Below, in pieces: positions 54,882-63,682 of a stretch of 64,000 bases of DNA. Position numbers and translations under genes: made by a program. A model generated the notes under the pieces. That model was not told where the DNA came from. It worked only from the letters and a program-made list of their open reading frames with translations, and made no database searches. The stretch's first letter is position 1. Every line of letters begins with the position of its first letter. The stretch lies in the NCBI GenBank assembly GCA_052032225.1, contig JBPEWY010000066.1:42993-106992 (forward strand). Direction: 5' to 3'. The DNA is from JBPEWY01 sp052032225 (GTDB lineage: Bacteria; Bacteroidota; Bacteroidia; Flavobacteriales; Flavobacteriaceae).

Positions 54882-55130
54882 ATGAAAAAGAGTATAATTG
54901 CTATTGCAACAATTTTATGTTTAACCGTTTTGTTTGTATCGTGTAAAGAAGAACCAAAAACAGAAGCCCAAAAGCAAATGGAAGCTATGAAAGCTGAAGG
55001 GGCAGAAGTGAAAATTAAAAAAGATGAAGATGAAACTAAAATTAAAGTAGAAACCGACGACAAAGAGTTAAAAATTAAGAAAGAAGAAGGAGATACTGTT
55101 AAAGTAAAAGTAGAAGACGATAGTAAATAA
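54882..55130 (+). CDS. small charged lipoprotein of unknown function
   Basis: An 82-residue protein with a signal peptide and lipobox (LTVLFVSC). The mature part is almost only Lys, Glu, Asp, Ile and Val, with repeated KIK/KVK strands (EVKIKK, KIKVE, ELKIKK, VKVKVE). The ATG at 54882 starts the signal peptide; an upstream in-frame ATG at 54828 would put extra polar residues before it. No function is known. A bidirectional terminator follows. Confidence 0.7.
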   Translation: MKKSIIAIATILCLTVLFVSCKEEPKTEAQKQMEAMKAEGAEVKIKKDEDETKIKVETDDKELKIKKEEGDTVKVKVEDDSK

Positions 55131-55134
55131 CAAA

Positions 55135-55167
55135 AAAAACGACTCACATTGTGAGTCGCTTTTTTTA
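55135..55167. terminator. bidirectional intrinsic terminator
   Basis: An A-run, then CGACTCA paired with TGAGTCG, then a T-run, between two convergent genes. The SulP stop codon lies inside the T-run. Confidence 0.88.
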
Positions 55168-56820
55168 TACCTCGGCATCCACCAAGTTTGTTACTACATA
55201 ATATCTTGGGTCGTCTATAGCTGTTTCAATAATACTATCAAATTTAGGGTTAGCTTTTAATAATAATGATTTACAATCCGGACTTAAATGTGTAAGTTTT
55301 ATTTGTTTTCCTTGCTCTATATATTTATTAGCAATATTTCTTAAAGCTTCAATCCCGGAATGATCTGTTACTTTAGACTCCATAAAATCTATTTCTACCT
55401 TATCCGGATCGTTCTTCGGATCAAATTTACTATTAAAAGATTGTACTGATCCGAAAAATAATGGCCCCCAAATTTCGTAAACTTTTGTGCCGTCTTCTTT
55501 AATGCGTTTTCGAGCTCTAATCATTGTAGCATTTTTCCATGCAAATACTAAAGCAGACATAATTACACCTGCCAACACAGCAATAGCTAAATCTTGCCAA
55601 ACAGTTATTGCAGAAACGGCAATAAGTACGATTGCATCTGAAAGCGGAATTTTATGTAAAATTCTGAAACTACTCCACGCAAACGTACCAATAACAACCA
55701 TAAACATAACTCCCACCAATGCTGCAATAGGTATTTGTTCTATTAAAGGAGCGCCAAACAAAACAAAAAGCAACAAAGCAATAGCAGCAACAGTACCGGA
55801 CAACCTGCCTCTACCTCCGGAGTTTACGTTTATGATAGATTGACCGATCATGGCACAACCTCCCATACCTCCAAAAAGACCGTTTAAAATATTGGCACTT
55901 CCTTGTGCTACACATTCTCTGTTTCCGCTACCGCGAGTTTCTGTAAGTTCATCAATTAAATTTAACGTCATTAAAGACTCTATCAGTCCTACGGCTGCAA
56001 GTAAAAATGCTGTAGATAAGATTAGTTTCCAATGTCCGTTTAGCGTATAGAATAATCCAAAAATTTGATCTTGAAATTGAGGTAAGCCTCCTTGCAAGCC
56101 TTCACCACCACCTTCTTTAATAAAAGATCCAACAGTACTAACCTCAACACCTCCAAAAATAGTAATGGCTGCTACCACTAAAATTGCTGTTAAAGCAGCA
56201 GGGAGTTTTTTAGTGATTTTAGGTAATAAAACCATTATACCCATGGTTAAAGCAACAAGAGAAAGCATAATCCAAAATGGCTTATTGCTTATAACAGCTG
56301 AAATCCACTCTGAAGGATTGTCTGTAAAAGAAAGGTTAGTTGGAGTTATTTGTGGGAATAGTTTTAATTGTGATAAAAAGATAACAATAGCTAACCCATT
56401 TACAAATCCCATCATTACAGGATGAGGTATAAGCCTAACAAATTTACCAAGCTTAAAAACACCTGCCAGAATTTGAATTGCTCCAACTATTAGTAAAGTA
56501 ATGAAGAGCCATTGTAATCCAAGATTTTCAATTGGGGTTTCTAAATTTAAACCTACCTCATTTCCTTTTTGAATTAAATGAACCATAACAACTGCCATAG
56601 CTCCTGTAGCACCAGAAATCATCCCGGGGCGACCACCAAATAAGGCAGTAACAATTCCCATCATAAATGCGCCATAAAGCCCAACTAAGGGGTCTACACC
56701 GGCTACAAATGCAAAGGCAACAGCCTCAGGAACTAAAGCCAGTGCAACAGTTAATCCAGAAAGAATATCGTTTTTGGGGTTCTGAGTAAAGTTTTTAATA
56801 AGTTTTTGTCTCTTTGTCAT
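55165..56820 (-). CDS. SulP family inorganic anion transporter
   Basis: A 551-residue carrier with about 12-14 membrane segments and a C-terminal STAS domain (residues about 430-550, VEIDFMESKVTDHSGIEALRN). N-terminal motifs ALALVPEAVAFAFVAGVDPLVGLYGAFM and GGRPGMISGATGAMAVV are typical of SulP. The substrate could be sulfate, bicarbonate or another anion; many marine members move bicarbonate with sodium. A TATCTTTG -7 element lies 21-28 bases upstream of the start. Confidence 0.9.
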   Translation of the reverse strand: MTKRQKLIKNFTQNPKNDILSGLTVALALVPEAVAFAFVAGVDPLVGLYGAFMMGIVTALFGGRPGMISGATGAMAVVMVHLIQKGNEVGLNLETPIENLGLQWLFITLLIVGAIQILAGVFKLGKFVRLIPHPVMMGFVNGLAIVIFLSQLKLFPQITPTNLSFTDNPSEWISAVISNKPFWIMLSLVALTMGIMVLLPKITKKLPAALTAILVVAAITIFGGVEVSTVGSFIKEGGGEGLQGGLPQFQDQIFGLFYTLNGHWKLILSTAFLLAAVGLIESLMTLNLIDELTETRGSGNRECVAQGSANILNGLFGGMGGCAMIGQSIINVNSGGRGRLSGTVAAIALLLFVLFGAPLIEQIPIAALVGVMFMVVIGTFAWSSFRILHKIPLSDAIVLIAVSAITVWQDLAIAVLAGVIMSALVFAWKNATMIRARKRIKEDGTKVYEIWGPLFFGSVQSFNSKFDPKNDPDKVEIDFMESKVTDHSGIEALRNIANKYIEQGKQIKLTHLSPDCKSLLLKANPKFDSIIETAIDDPRYYVVTNLVDAEV

Positions 56821-56840
56821 ACCTTTCCCTTAAAAGCCGG

Positions 56841-56848
56841 CAAAGATA
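56841..56848 (-). promoter_or_regulatory. -7 promoter element for the SulP gene
   Basis: The minus strand reads TATCTTTG, a perfect TAnnTTTG, 20 bases upstream of the ATG. Confidence 0.5.
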
Positions 56849-56885
56849 TAACAATGTAACTAACTAAAAAATTAAAGGGAGTGTA

Positions 56886-56914
56886 ATAAAAAAACCGCCT
56901 TTATGGCGGCTTTT
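56886..56914 (-). terminator. intrinsic terminator after the DUF4136 gene
   Basis: On the minus strand GCCGCC-ATAAA-GGCGGT is followed by a run of seven T, just after the DUF4136 stop codon. Confidence 0.85.
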
Positions 56915-56917
56915 ATT

Positions 56918-57451
56918 TTATTGTCCAACAGAAGCTGGAGGGTATTGTTTTAAAATCTCAGAGACAAACTCTCTGATTCTTTCATCTTTTTTTTCAACCC
57001 TTTTGGTTAAATAACCACTTCCTTTACCTTGCCAAACAAGCTCTTTTTTCTTGGCGTCAATTAAATCAATGTAAAGAGAGCCTTCTGTACGGGTAGTAAC
57101 AGTGCTGTAATTTGGGCCAAACCACCAAGGATTCCAGAACCAACCCATTCCGTAGTAATTGTTATACACTTCTACACGTTCTTTTTCTTTAGTAAAAATA
57201 CTAACCAGAAGATCTGGGTTGTCTGATTTTTTAAACCCTTTAAGAATCATTTCGGCTTCAATGGCCCTAAGAATTCGTTTTTTGTCTAAATCAGAAATCT
57301 CGGCCTTATCTATACCGGGTTTGTAAAATGCAAATGTTTTATACGAATTAAAGTTAGCCTCTTTATCGTAGTCTGCAACTACCCGAACCGATACACAAGA
57401 TGTAAGTAGTATTAATGATACTACAATACCTATAAATTTTGTTGTTTTCAT
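56918..57451 (-). CDS. DUF4136 family lipoprotein
   Basis: A 177-residue lipoprotein with signal peptide and lipobox (LILLTSC). The mature domain has VADYDKEANFNSYKTFAFYKPG and SLYIDLIDAKKKELVWQGKGSGYL, the DUF4136 pattern. Function is unknown. It follows hutU in the same direction after 30 bases, so it may be co-transcribed, though a functional link is not obvious. Confidence 0.88.
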   Translation of the reverse strand: MKTTKFIGIVVSLILLTSCVSVRVVADYDKEANFNSYKTFAFYKPGIDKAEISDLDKKRILRAIEAEMILKGFKKSDNPDLLVSIFTKEKERVEVYNNYYGMGWFWNPWWFGPNYSTVTTRTEGSLYIDLIDAKKKELVWQGKGSGYLTKRVEKKDERIREFVSEILKQYPPASVGQ

Positions 57452-57481
57452 AGTATTGCTTTTTGAGTTAACAGTTACTGC

Positions 57482-59470
57482 TTAAGTAAACAACGATTCG
57501 TCTACTTTGTTTGGTAAAGTAACTTTAAGTTTTGGCTCTTCTTGCATAGCACGTTTTATGGCAAATATTGCTTCATCATTTCGAGCCCAACTTCTTCTGG
57601 CAATTCCGTTGTTTACATCCCAGAAAAGCATTGATTTTAAGCGCCTTTCTGCATCTTTAGTACCATCAAGAACCATGCCGAAACCACCGTTAATTACTTC
57701 TCCCCATCCAACACCACCACCATTGTGAATGCTTACCCAAGTAGCGCCTCTAAAACTATCGCCAATTACATTGTGTATTGCCATATCTGCTGTAAATTGA
57801 GACCCATCATAAATATTTGATGTTTCTCTAAACGGAGAATCGGTTCCTGATACATCATGATGATCACGCCCCAATACTACCGGACCTATTTCTCCATTGG
57901 CAATTGCTTCATTAAATGCTTTTGCAATTTTTATTCTTCCCTCTGCATCGGCATATAATATTCTTGCTTGTGATCCCACAACTAATTTATTTTGTTGTGC
58001 TCCTTTAATCCATTTTATATTATCTGCCATTTGCTGCTGAATTTCTTTTGGGGCGGTAGCTTTTATTTCTTCTAAAACCTTACAAGCAATTGCATCTGTT
58101 TTAGCTAAGTCTTCAGGGTTGCCAGAGCAACAAACCCATCTAAACGGCCCGAAACCATAATCAAAACACATTGGCCCCATTATGTCTTGTACATAGCTTG
58201 GGTATTTAAAGCGTTTACCATCTTTAGCCATAACATCTGCACCGGCTCTAGAGGCTTCAAGCAAAAAGGCATTTCCATAATCAAAAAAGTATGTTCCTTT
58301 GGCCGTATGTTTATTAATGGCAGCAGCATGACGCTTTAAACTTTCTCGAACCAGCTCTTTAAACTTTTCAGGCTGGTTTGCCATCATAGTATTTGCTTCT
58401 TCGTAGGTAAGCCCAACAGGGTAATATCCTCCGGCCCATGGGTTATGTAATGATGTTTGGTCGCTTCCTAAATCAATATAAATACCTTCTTCATAAAACT
58501 TTTCCCAAACATCAACCACATTACCAAAATAGGCAATAGAAACTACTTCTTTTTGTGTTTTAGCTTTTTTAACTCGGGCTACAAGTTCGTTTAAGTTGTC
58601 TATAACTTCGTCTACCCAACCTTGTGAGTGTCTGGTTTGTATTGCTTTTTCGTTTACCTCTGCACAAACAGTAATGCATCCGGCAATATTACCGGCTTTA
58701 GGCTGTGCCCCGCTCATACCTCCTAATCCGGCTGTAACAAAAAGTTTTCCTTGTAAATCTTCTCCTTGTTTAGAAATTTTTCTGCCGGCATTTAAAACCG
58801 TAATGGTTGTTCCGTGTACAATACCTTGCGGACCAATATACATATAACTACCGGCTGTCATTTGGCCATATTGTGTAACACCAAGAGCATTAAAACGTTC
58901 CCAATCATCTTGTTTAGAGTAATTAGGAATCATCATCCCATTGGTAACTACCACACGAGGCGCATCTTTATGTGAAGGGAATAAACCAAGCGGGTGCCCT
59001 GAATACATAACCAATGTCTGTTCATCGGTCATATTGGCAAGATATTGCATGGTTAACAGGTATTGTGCCCAGTTTTGAAATACGGCACCGTTACCTCCGT
59101 ATGTTATAAGCTCATGAGGGTGTTGTGCAACAGCTGGATCTAAATTATTTTGAATCATGAGCATTATAGCCTTAGCTTGTGTACTATTGCCCGGATACTC
59201 ATCTATTGAACGAGCATACATTTTGTAATCCGGTCTAAAACGGTACATGTAAATACGACCGTACTGCTCTAACTCTTCTTTAAACTCGGGTAATAAAATA
59301 GCATGGTGTTTTGGATGAAAATATCTAAGAGCATTTTTTAACGCCAGCTTCTTTTCATCGTCAGATAAAATGTCTTTACGCTTTGGAGCGTGGTTTACAT
59401 TTGGGTCGTAAGGTTTTGGTTCTGGTAGTATATCTGGAATTCCTTGTAGAATTTGCTCTTTAAATGTCAT
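57482..59470 (-). CDS. hutU: urocanate hydratase
   Basis: Second enzyme of histidine degradation, converting urocanate to imidazolone propionate with tightly bound NAD. It carries YSGHPLGLFPSH, GQMTAGSYMYIGPQGIVHGTT, GLGGMSGAQPKA and the catalytic-Cys region DYGFGPFRWVCCSGNPEDL. At 662 residues it is the long form, about 100 more than the Pseudomonas enzyme. I chose the ATG at 59470 (MTFKEQILQGIP); ATG 59491 is an alternative. Other hut genes are not in the window, apart from the degenerate arginase-fold protein far away. Confidence 0.93.
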   Translation of the reverse strand: MTFKEQILQGIPDILPEPKPYDPNVNHAPKRKDILSDDEKKLALKNALRYFHPKHHAILLPEFKEELEQYGRIYMYRFRPDYKMYARSIDEYPGNSTQAKAIMLMIQNNLDPAVAQHPHELITYGGNGAVFQNWAQYLLTMQYLANMTDEQTLVMYSGHPLGLFPSHKDAPRVVVTNGMMIPNYSKQDDWERFNALGVTQYGQMTAGSYMYIGPQGIVHGTTITVLNAGRKISKQGEDLQGKLFVTAGLGGMSGAQPKAGNIAGCITVCAEVNEKAIQTRHSQGWVDEVIDNLNELVARVKKAKTQKEVVSIAYFGNVVDVWEKFYEEGIYIDLGSDQTSLHNPWAGGYYPVGLTYEEANTMMANQPEKFKELVRESLKRHAAAINKHTAKGTYFFDYGNAFLLEASRAGADVMAKDGKRFKYPSYVQDIMGPMCFDYGFGPFRWVCCSGNPEDLAKTDAIACKVLEEIKATAPKEIQQQMADNIKWIKGAQQNKLVVGSQARILYADAEGRIKIAKAFNEAIANGEIGPVVLGRDHHDVSGTDSPFRETSNIYDGSQFTADMAIHNVIGDSFRGATWVSIHNGGGVGWGEVINGGFGMVLDGTKDAERRLKSMLFWDVNNGIARRSWARNDEAIFAIKRAMQEEPKLKVTLPNKVDESLFT

Positions 59471-59515
59471 TTTATCAATACTTTTTTGCATTACAAACAA
59501 TAATTTATAAACGTA

Positions 59516-59686
59516 TTATTTTTTGTTTTTAAAGGTGTTTGTTTTTTTATCAAAACCATAAGGGCAGTGCCTACATCCGCTCTGGCAACAATATCCTCTT
59601 TTTAAGTGATATTGCTCTGTAAAGCACCGGTAACCTTCTGGGGTAAAGTAATAGTCTCCTTCTTCTAAAGGGATATGTTTTTTCAT
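59516..59686 (-). CDS. small DUF5522-type cysteine-rich protein
   Basis: A 56-residue protein, MKKHIPLEEGDYYFTPEGYR at the start, followed by a cysteine cluster YCCQSGCRHCPYGFD. This pattern is the DUF5522 family, with four Cys that may bind a metal. Function is unknown. A TAACTTTG -7 element lies 30-37 bases upstream on the minus strand. hutU starts 45 bases downstream and may be co-transcribed. Confidence 0.8.
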   Translation of the reverse strand: MKKHIPLEEGDYYFTPEGYRCFTEQYHLKRGYCCQSGCRHCPYGFDKKTNTFKNKK

Positions 59687-59715
59687 AAATACACTATTAA
59701 AGTTGTATTTTTATG

Positions 59716-59723
59716 CAAAGTTA
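59716..59723 (-). promoter_or_regulatory. -7 promoter element for the DUF5522 gene (and perhaps hutU)
   Basis: The minus strand reads TAACTTTG, a perfect TAnnTTTG, 29 bases upstream of the ATG at 59686. Confidence 0.5.
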
Positions 59724-59741
59724 ACTCATTACAAGCTAACT

Positions 59742-60071
59742 ATGGCACGAGTACTTGTTTTTAAATATTTATTACCAAAACGGTTTGATGGGTTAACACT
59801 TTGGCCCTTTATAATACTAAAGAATAAGCTACTTAAAGAGGATGTTAAATTGGTTAATCATGAGTTAATTCATATTAAGCAACAGCAAGAGTTGTTAGTA
59901 TTGTTTTTTTACATTTGGTACCTGGTAGAGTGGGTTATACGTCTTGCACAATTTAAAAACATAAAGCTGGCATACTACAACATCTCTTTTGAGAGAGAAG
60001 CTTATGCTAACGAGCATAATATAAACTACATTAAAGAGCGTTCGCTTTGGGCATTTACTAAGTATATTTAA
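59742..60071 (+). CDS. small membrane-associated protein with HExxH motif
   Basis: A 109-residue protein with a metallopeptidase-like HELIH motif (residues 40-44) followed by a hydrophobic segment (50-67) and a second acidic motif FEREAYANEH (83-92), in a position where gluzincins place their third zinc ligand. It is far shorter than known M48 or M56 peptidases. Whether it is a peptidase is unknown. I start it at the ATG at 59742; a TTG frame extends upstream to 59703 without support. Confidence 0.7.
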   Translation: MARVLVFKYLLPKRFDGLTLWPFIILKNKLLKEDVKLVNHELIHIKQQQELLVLFFYIWYLVEWVIRLAQFKNIKLAYYNISFEREAYANEHNINYIKERSLWAFTKYI

Positions 60072-60129
60072 TAGAAACATTCTGTTTAAAATGGCATTTT
60101 TTTTGCTGTTGATATTTTAAAAAAAAGCT

Positions 60130-60591
60130 ATGAAAAGAGCAGTTTTTATTGTAGCAACAATATTCTCTGTTTTAGCTTGTAGCGGGCAAGAGACAAAAGA
60201 AAAAGAATCTAAGTTAAAGGCTAATGAACCAAAACCAAAAGAGCGATGGAGTGTAACCAAAGAGATAGACGAAAACGGTAACATAATCAGGTTAGACTCT
60301 ACGTATGTTTGGTCTTTTTCATCAGATGGGAGCGATGTGTCTCAAGAAATGCTGGATAGTTTAATGAATTCGTTTAAAAACAGATTTAAACAAGATTTTT
60401 CTTTTGGTTTTGATACTGATTTTTTTGAGATGTTCCCGTCAGATTCTATTTTTTATAAATCGTTTTTTTACGATGACTTTTTTATGAATTCATGGAAAAA
60501 ACGTAATGAAGAAATAAAAAAGATGATGAAAAGGGCCGACTCAATTCATAGAAGCTACCTTGATGAGTTTAGAACAAAAAAGAAAATTTAA
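60130..60591 (+). CDS. hypothetical lipoprotein
   Basis: A 153-residue protein with a signal peptide and lipobox (FSVLAC). The mature part begins with a Lys/Glu-rich linker (residues 20-40) and continues with an acidic, Phe- and Asp-rich domain (FGFDTDFFEMFPSDSIFYKSFFYDDFFMN). I recognise no family. It is followed directly by a terminator and probably forms a single-gene unit. Confidence 0.7.
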   Translation: MKRAVFIVATIFSVLACSGQETKEKESKLKANEPKPKERWSVTKEIDENGNIIRLDSTYVWSFSSDGSDVSQEMLDSLMNSFKNRFKQDFSFGFDTDFFEMFPSDSIFYKSFFYDDFFMNSWKKRNEEIKKMMKRADSIHRSYLDEFRTKKKI

Positions 60592-60617
60592 AAGCTGCCT
60601 TCTTTGGCAGCTTTTTT
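60590..60617 (+). terminator. intrinsic terminator after the hypothetical lipoprotein
   Basis: AAAAGCTGCC pairs with GGCAGCTTTT around a six-base loop, followed by further T residues. The stop codon overlaps the first arm. Confidence 0.9.
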
Positions 60618-60624
60618 AACTTTG
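60617..60624 (+). promoter_or_regulatory. -7 promoter element for the PLP enzyme gene
   Basis: TAACTTTG is a perfect TAnnTTTG ending 18 bases before the TTG start at 60643. Its first base is the last T of the preceding terminator. Confidence 0.55.
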
Positions 60625-60642
60625 TAGCTTAATAGTATTGCA

Positions 60643-61542
60643 TTGTACAATCAGGCTGTTACATTACCTTTATTACAAGAAAAAAAAATCTCGCTTTTTA
60701 TTAAGCGAGAAGACACCATTCATAAACATATCTCTGGAAATAAATACAGAAAGTTATTGTACAATATAGACCAAGCCAAAAAGCTTGGCCATACAACGCT
60801 TTTAACATTTGGTGGGGCATACTCTAATCATATTGCAGCTACTGCTTTTGCCGGAAAAAAATATGGGTTCAATACTATTGGGGTTATTAGAGGAGAAGAA
60901 TTAATTACAAAAGTTCAAACCAATCCTACCCTACAATTTGCTGCAACAAACGGAATGCAATTGTACTTTGTAAGCAGAGAAAAATACAGATTAAAAAACA
61001 CGCCGGAGTTTTTAAAAGAACTTGAGACTAAATTTGGAGCTTTTTACTGTTTACCTGAGGGCGGAACAAATAGTTTAGCTGTTAAGGGATGCGAAGAGAT
61101 TTTAACTCCAGAAGACAAAACCTTTAACTTTGTTTGCTGTCCTGTAGGTACCGGAGGTACTATATCCGGATTAATAAATTCTTCAGCCAATCAGCAGCAA
61201 ATAATTGGCTTTCCAGCTTTAAAAGGTGATTTTTTACACAACGATATTCGTAAATTTGCACAAAAAAATAACTGGACATTATGTGGTGATTTTCACTTTG
61301 GCGGGTATGCTAAAGTAAACAAAACACTAATTAATTTTATAAACAATTTTAAAGATCAAACAACAATACCGTTAGATCCGGTTTACACCGGAAAAATGAT
61401 GTACGGCATACTAAGCCTGGTAAAAAAAGGTTATTTTAAAGAGCACACTAAAATTTTGGCAATTCATACAGGAGGATTACAAGGAATTGACGGGATGAAT
61501 ATGGTTTTAAAACAAAAAAACTTACCTACTATACATGTATAA
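60643..61542 (+). CDS. PLP-dependent enzyme, ACC deaminase / D-cysteine desulfhydrase family
   Basis: A 299-residue fold-II PLP enzyme. The PLP Lys is in HISGNKYRKL, the phosphate and substrate region is TFGGAYSNHIAATA, and a glycine loop is CPVGTGGTISGL. Members deaminate ACC or desulfurate D-cysteine; the true substrate cannot be told here. The start is TTG at 60643: no ATG lies between the -7 element and the conserved REDTIHKHISGNKYR segment. It overlaps the next gene by eight bases. Confidence 0.85.
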   Translation: MYNQAVTLPLLQEKKISLFIKREDTIHKHISGNKYRKLLYNIDQAKKLGHTTLLTFGGAYSNHIAATAFAGKKYGFNTIGVIRGEELITKVQTNPTLQFAATNGMQLYFVSREKYRLKNTPEFLKELETKFGAFYCLPEGGTNSLAVKGCEEILTPEDKTFNFVCCPVGTGGTISGLINSSANQQQIIGFPALKGDFLHNDIRKFAQKNNWTLCGDFHFGGYAKVNKTLINFINNFKDQTTIPLDPVYTGKMMYGILSLVKKGYFKEHTKILAIHTGGLQGIDGMNMVLKQKNLPTIHV

Positions 61543-62347
61543 ATATTTAACATTATTTGCCCTTGTACTTTTTGTAAGTAGCTGTTCTAGCAAGAAAAGA
61601 GCAATTACTACAAAAAAACCACATGTAGAACATAAAAAAGAGTCTAAAAATACAGAAACTACCAATCCTAAAACAGAGCCTTTTGTTGTGCCAAAAATTG
61701 TTTCTGTAGAGCATTACATTGATGTCTTTCATGAGATTGCTCAAGAAGAAATGCGCAAATATGGCATTCCTGCCAGCATTACGCTTGCACAAGGTATTTT
61801 AGAGAGCGGAGCAGGAAGGGGAGAGCTTACACTAAAATCTAACAATCACTTTGGTATAAAATGTCATACCGGCTGGAACGGTGCAAGAGCATACCATGAT
61901 GATGATGAAAGAGGAGAATGCTTTAGAAAGTATACACATCCACTATATTCGTTTAGAGATCATAGTGAATTTCTTGCTACAAGAAGCAGGTATGCTTTTT
62001 TATTTGAGTTACGAAAAGATAACTATAAAGGTTGGGCCAGAGGCTTAAAAAAAGCAGGCTATGCAACAGATCCTAAATACCCAAACAAATTAATTTCTCT
62101 GATAGAGAAGTACAAACTGTATAAATACGATAGAGAGGTAATTAAAGAAGGAAAGCTGGCTGTAAAATCTGCCCCGAAAGAAACCAATTGGGTTAATCAT
62201 GTAGTTAGAGAAGGCGATACGCTTTATGCCTTAGCAAAATTATACAACACAACAGTTGATGATATAAAGTCATTAAACGGATTAAAAACAAATACCATAA
62301 AAGTTGGTCAACTATTAATTATTAAAACACCAATTACATCAAAATAA
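61535..62347 (+). CDS. glucosaminidase-domain lipoprotein with C-terminal LysM
   Basis: A 270-residue lipoprotein (lipobox FVSSC) with a Lys/Thr-rich linker, a FlgJ-like glucosaminidase domain (residues about 60-190, ITLAQGILESGAGRGELTLKSNNHFGIKC with the catalytic Glu in LES), and one LysM domain at the end (HVVREGDTLYALAKLYNTTVDDIKSLNGL). It probably cleaves glycan strands of peptidoglycan at the outer-membrane face. It overlaps the preceding gene by eight bases. Confidence 0.92.
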   Translation: MYKYLTLFALVLFVSSCSSKKRAITTKKPHVEHKKESKNTETTNPKTEPFVVPKIVSVEHYIDVFHEIAQEEMRKYGIPASITLAQGILESGAGRGELTLKSNNHFGIKCHTGWNGARAYHDDDERGECFRKYTHPLYSFRDHSEFLATRSRYAFLFELRKDNYKGWARGLKKAGYATDPKYPNKLISLIEKYKLYKYDREVIKEGKLAVKSAPKETNWVNHVVREGDTLYALAKLYNTTVDDIKSLNGLKTNTIKVGQLLIIKTPITSK

Positions 62348-62353
62348 AAGAGA

Positions 62354-63640
62354 ATGATTTACAAACGAAGCAGTGCATTATTCGTAGAAGCTAAGCAATA
62401 CATTCCGGGAGGAGTAAACTCGCCAGTAAGAGCATTTAATGCAGTAGGAGGCACTCCGGTTTTTATAAAAAAGGCAAACGGAGCTTACTTATTTGATGAA
62501 GACGGAAATAAATTTATAGACTATATAGCGTCTTGGGGTCCAATGATTTTAGGGCATGCTTTTGAGCCTGTTGTAAATGCTGTAATAGATAAAACAAAAC
62601 AAGGCACATCGTTTGGAACTCCAACCGAAATAGAAACTCAAATAGCAAAACTGGCAGTTTCTATGGTGCCTAATATTAATAAAATTAGGTTTGTAAATAG
62701 CGGAACCGAAGCTTGCATGAGTGCAGTTAGGTTGGCTCGAGGATTTACAAAACGCGAAAAAATAATAAAGTTTGCCGGATGTTATCACGGCCATAGTGAT
62801 GCATTTTTAATTCAGGCAGGTAGCGGAGCGGTAACTTTTGGCAGCCCTAATAGTCCGGGGGTTACACAAGGTACAGCTAAAGATACTCTTTTGGCCAGAT
62901 ATAATGATTTAGAGCATGTTAAGCAAATTGTAGTAGCTAACAAAGGAGAAATAGCAGCTATAATTTTAGAACCGGTAGCCGGTAATATGGGATGTATTTT
63001 ACCTAAAGAAGGCTTCTTAGAAGGGTTAAGAGCCTTGTGCGATGAGCATAACATTTTATTAATTTTTGATGAGGTAATGACCGGTTTCAGGCTTGCTCCC
63101 GGAGGTGCTCAAGAAGTATTTAACATAAAAGCAGACATTGTATGTTTTGGTAAAGTTATTGGAGGCGGGCTTCCTGTTGGAGCATTTGCAGCCAGAGACG
63201 AAATAATGAGTTGTTTAGCCCCTATTGGTCCGGTATATCAGGCAGGAACACTTAGTGGTAATCCTTTAGCAATGGCTGCCGGTTTGGCCATGCTAACAGC
63301 TTTACATAATAACCCAGCTATTTACGATAGCTTAAACAAAAAAACAGCGTATTTGCATGAAGGATTAGAGAAAGTATTAAGTAGTAGTGGTTTAGCATAT
63401 ACAATAAATAGATTAGGTTCTATGATTTCTGTTCACTTTACAGATGAGCCAGTTGTAGATTTTGAATCGGCTGCAAAAGGTAACAATGATACGTTTAAGA
63501 AGTTTTTTCACGGTATGCTAAATGAGGGTATTTATTTACCTCCGAGCGCTTTTGAAAGCTGGTTCTTAAACGATGCATTAACTTATACCGATTTAGATAA
63601 TACTATTAAAGCAGTAGAACGCGTTATCACTAAGTTATAA
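62354..63640 (+). CDS. hemL: glutamate-1-semialdehyde 2,1-aminomutase
   Basis: PLP enzyme making 5-aminolevulinate, the first committed haem precursor in the C5 pathway. It carries FIDYIASWGPMILGHA, RFVNSGTEACMSAVRLARG, CYHGHSDAFLIQAGSG and the PLP Lys in CFGKVIGGGLPVGAF. At 428 residues it is complete. It lies six bases after the glucosaminidase gene and is followed by a strong terminator. Confidence 0.96.
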   Translation: MIYKRSSALFVEAKQYIPGGVNSPVRAFNAVGGTPVFIKKANGAYLFDEDGNKFIDYIASWGPMILGHAFEPVVNAVIDKTKQGTSFGTPTEIETQIAKLAVSMVPNINKIRFVNSGTEACMSAVRLARGFTKREKIIKFAGCYHGHSDAFLIQAGSGAVTFGSPNSPGVTQGTAKDTLLARYNDLEHVKQIVVANKGEIAAIILEPVAGNMGCILPKEGFLEGLRALCDEHNILLIFDEVMTGFRLAPGGAQEVFNIKADIVCFGKVIGGGLPVGAFAARDEIMSCLAPIGPVYQAGTLSGNPLAMAAGLAMLTALHNNPAIYDSLNKKTAYLHEGLEKVLSSSGLAYTINRLGSMISVHFTDEPVVDFESAAKGNNDTFKKFFHGMLNEGIYLPPSAFESWFLNDALTYTDLDNTIKAVERVITKL

Positions 63641-63673
63641 AAAAAGCGCTGCGTTCTGGCAGCGCTTTTTTTA
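63641..63673. terminator. intrinsic terminator, usable in both directions
   Basis: AAAAAGCGCTGC pairs with GCAGCGCTTTTT (12 bp, six-base loop), flanked by A- and T-runs, between hemL and the convergent gene at the right edge. Confidence 0.9.
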
Positions 63674-63682
63674 GTGTTTTTA

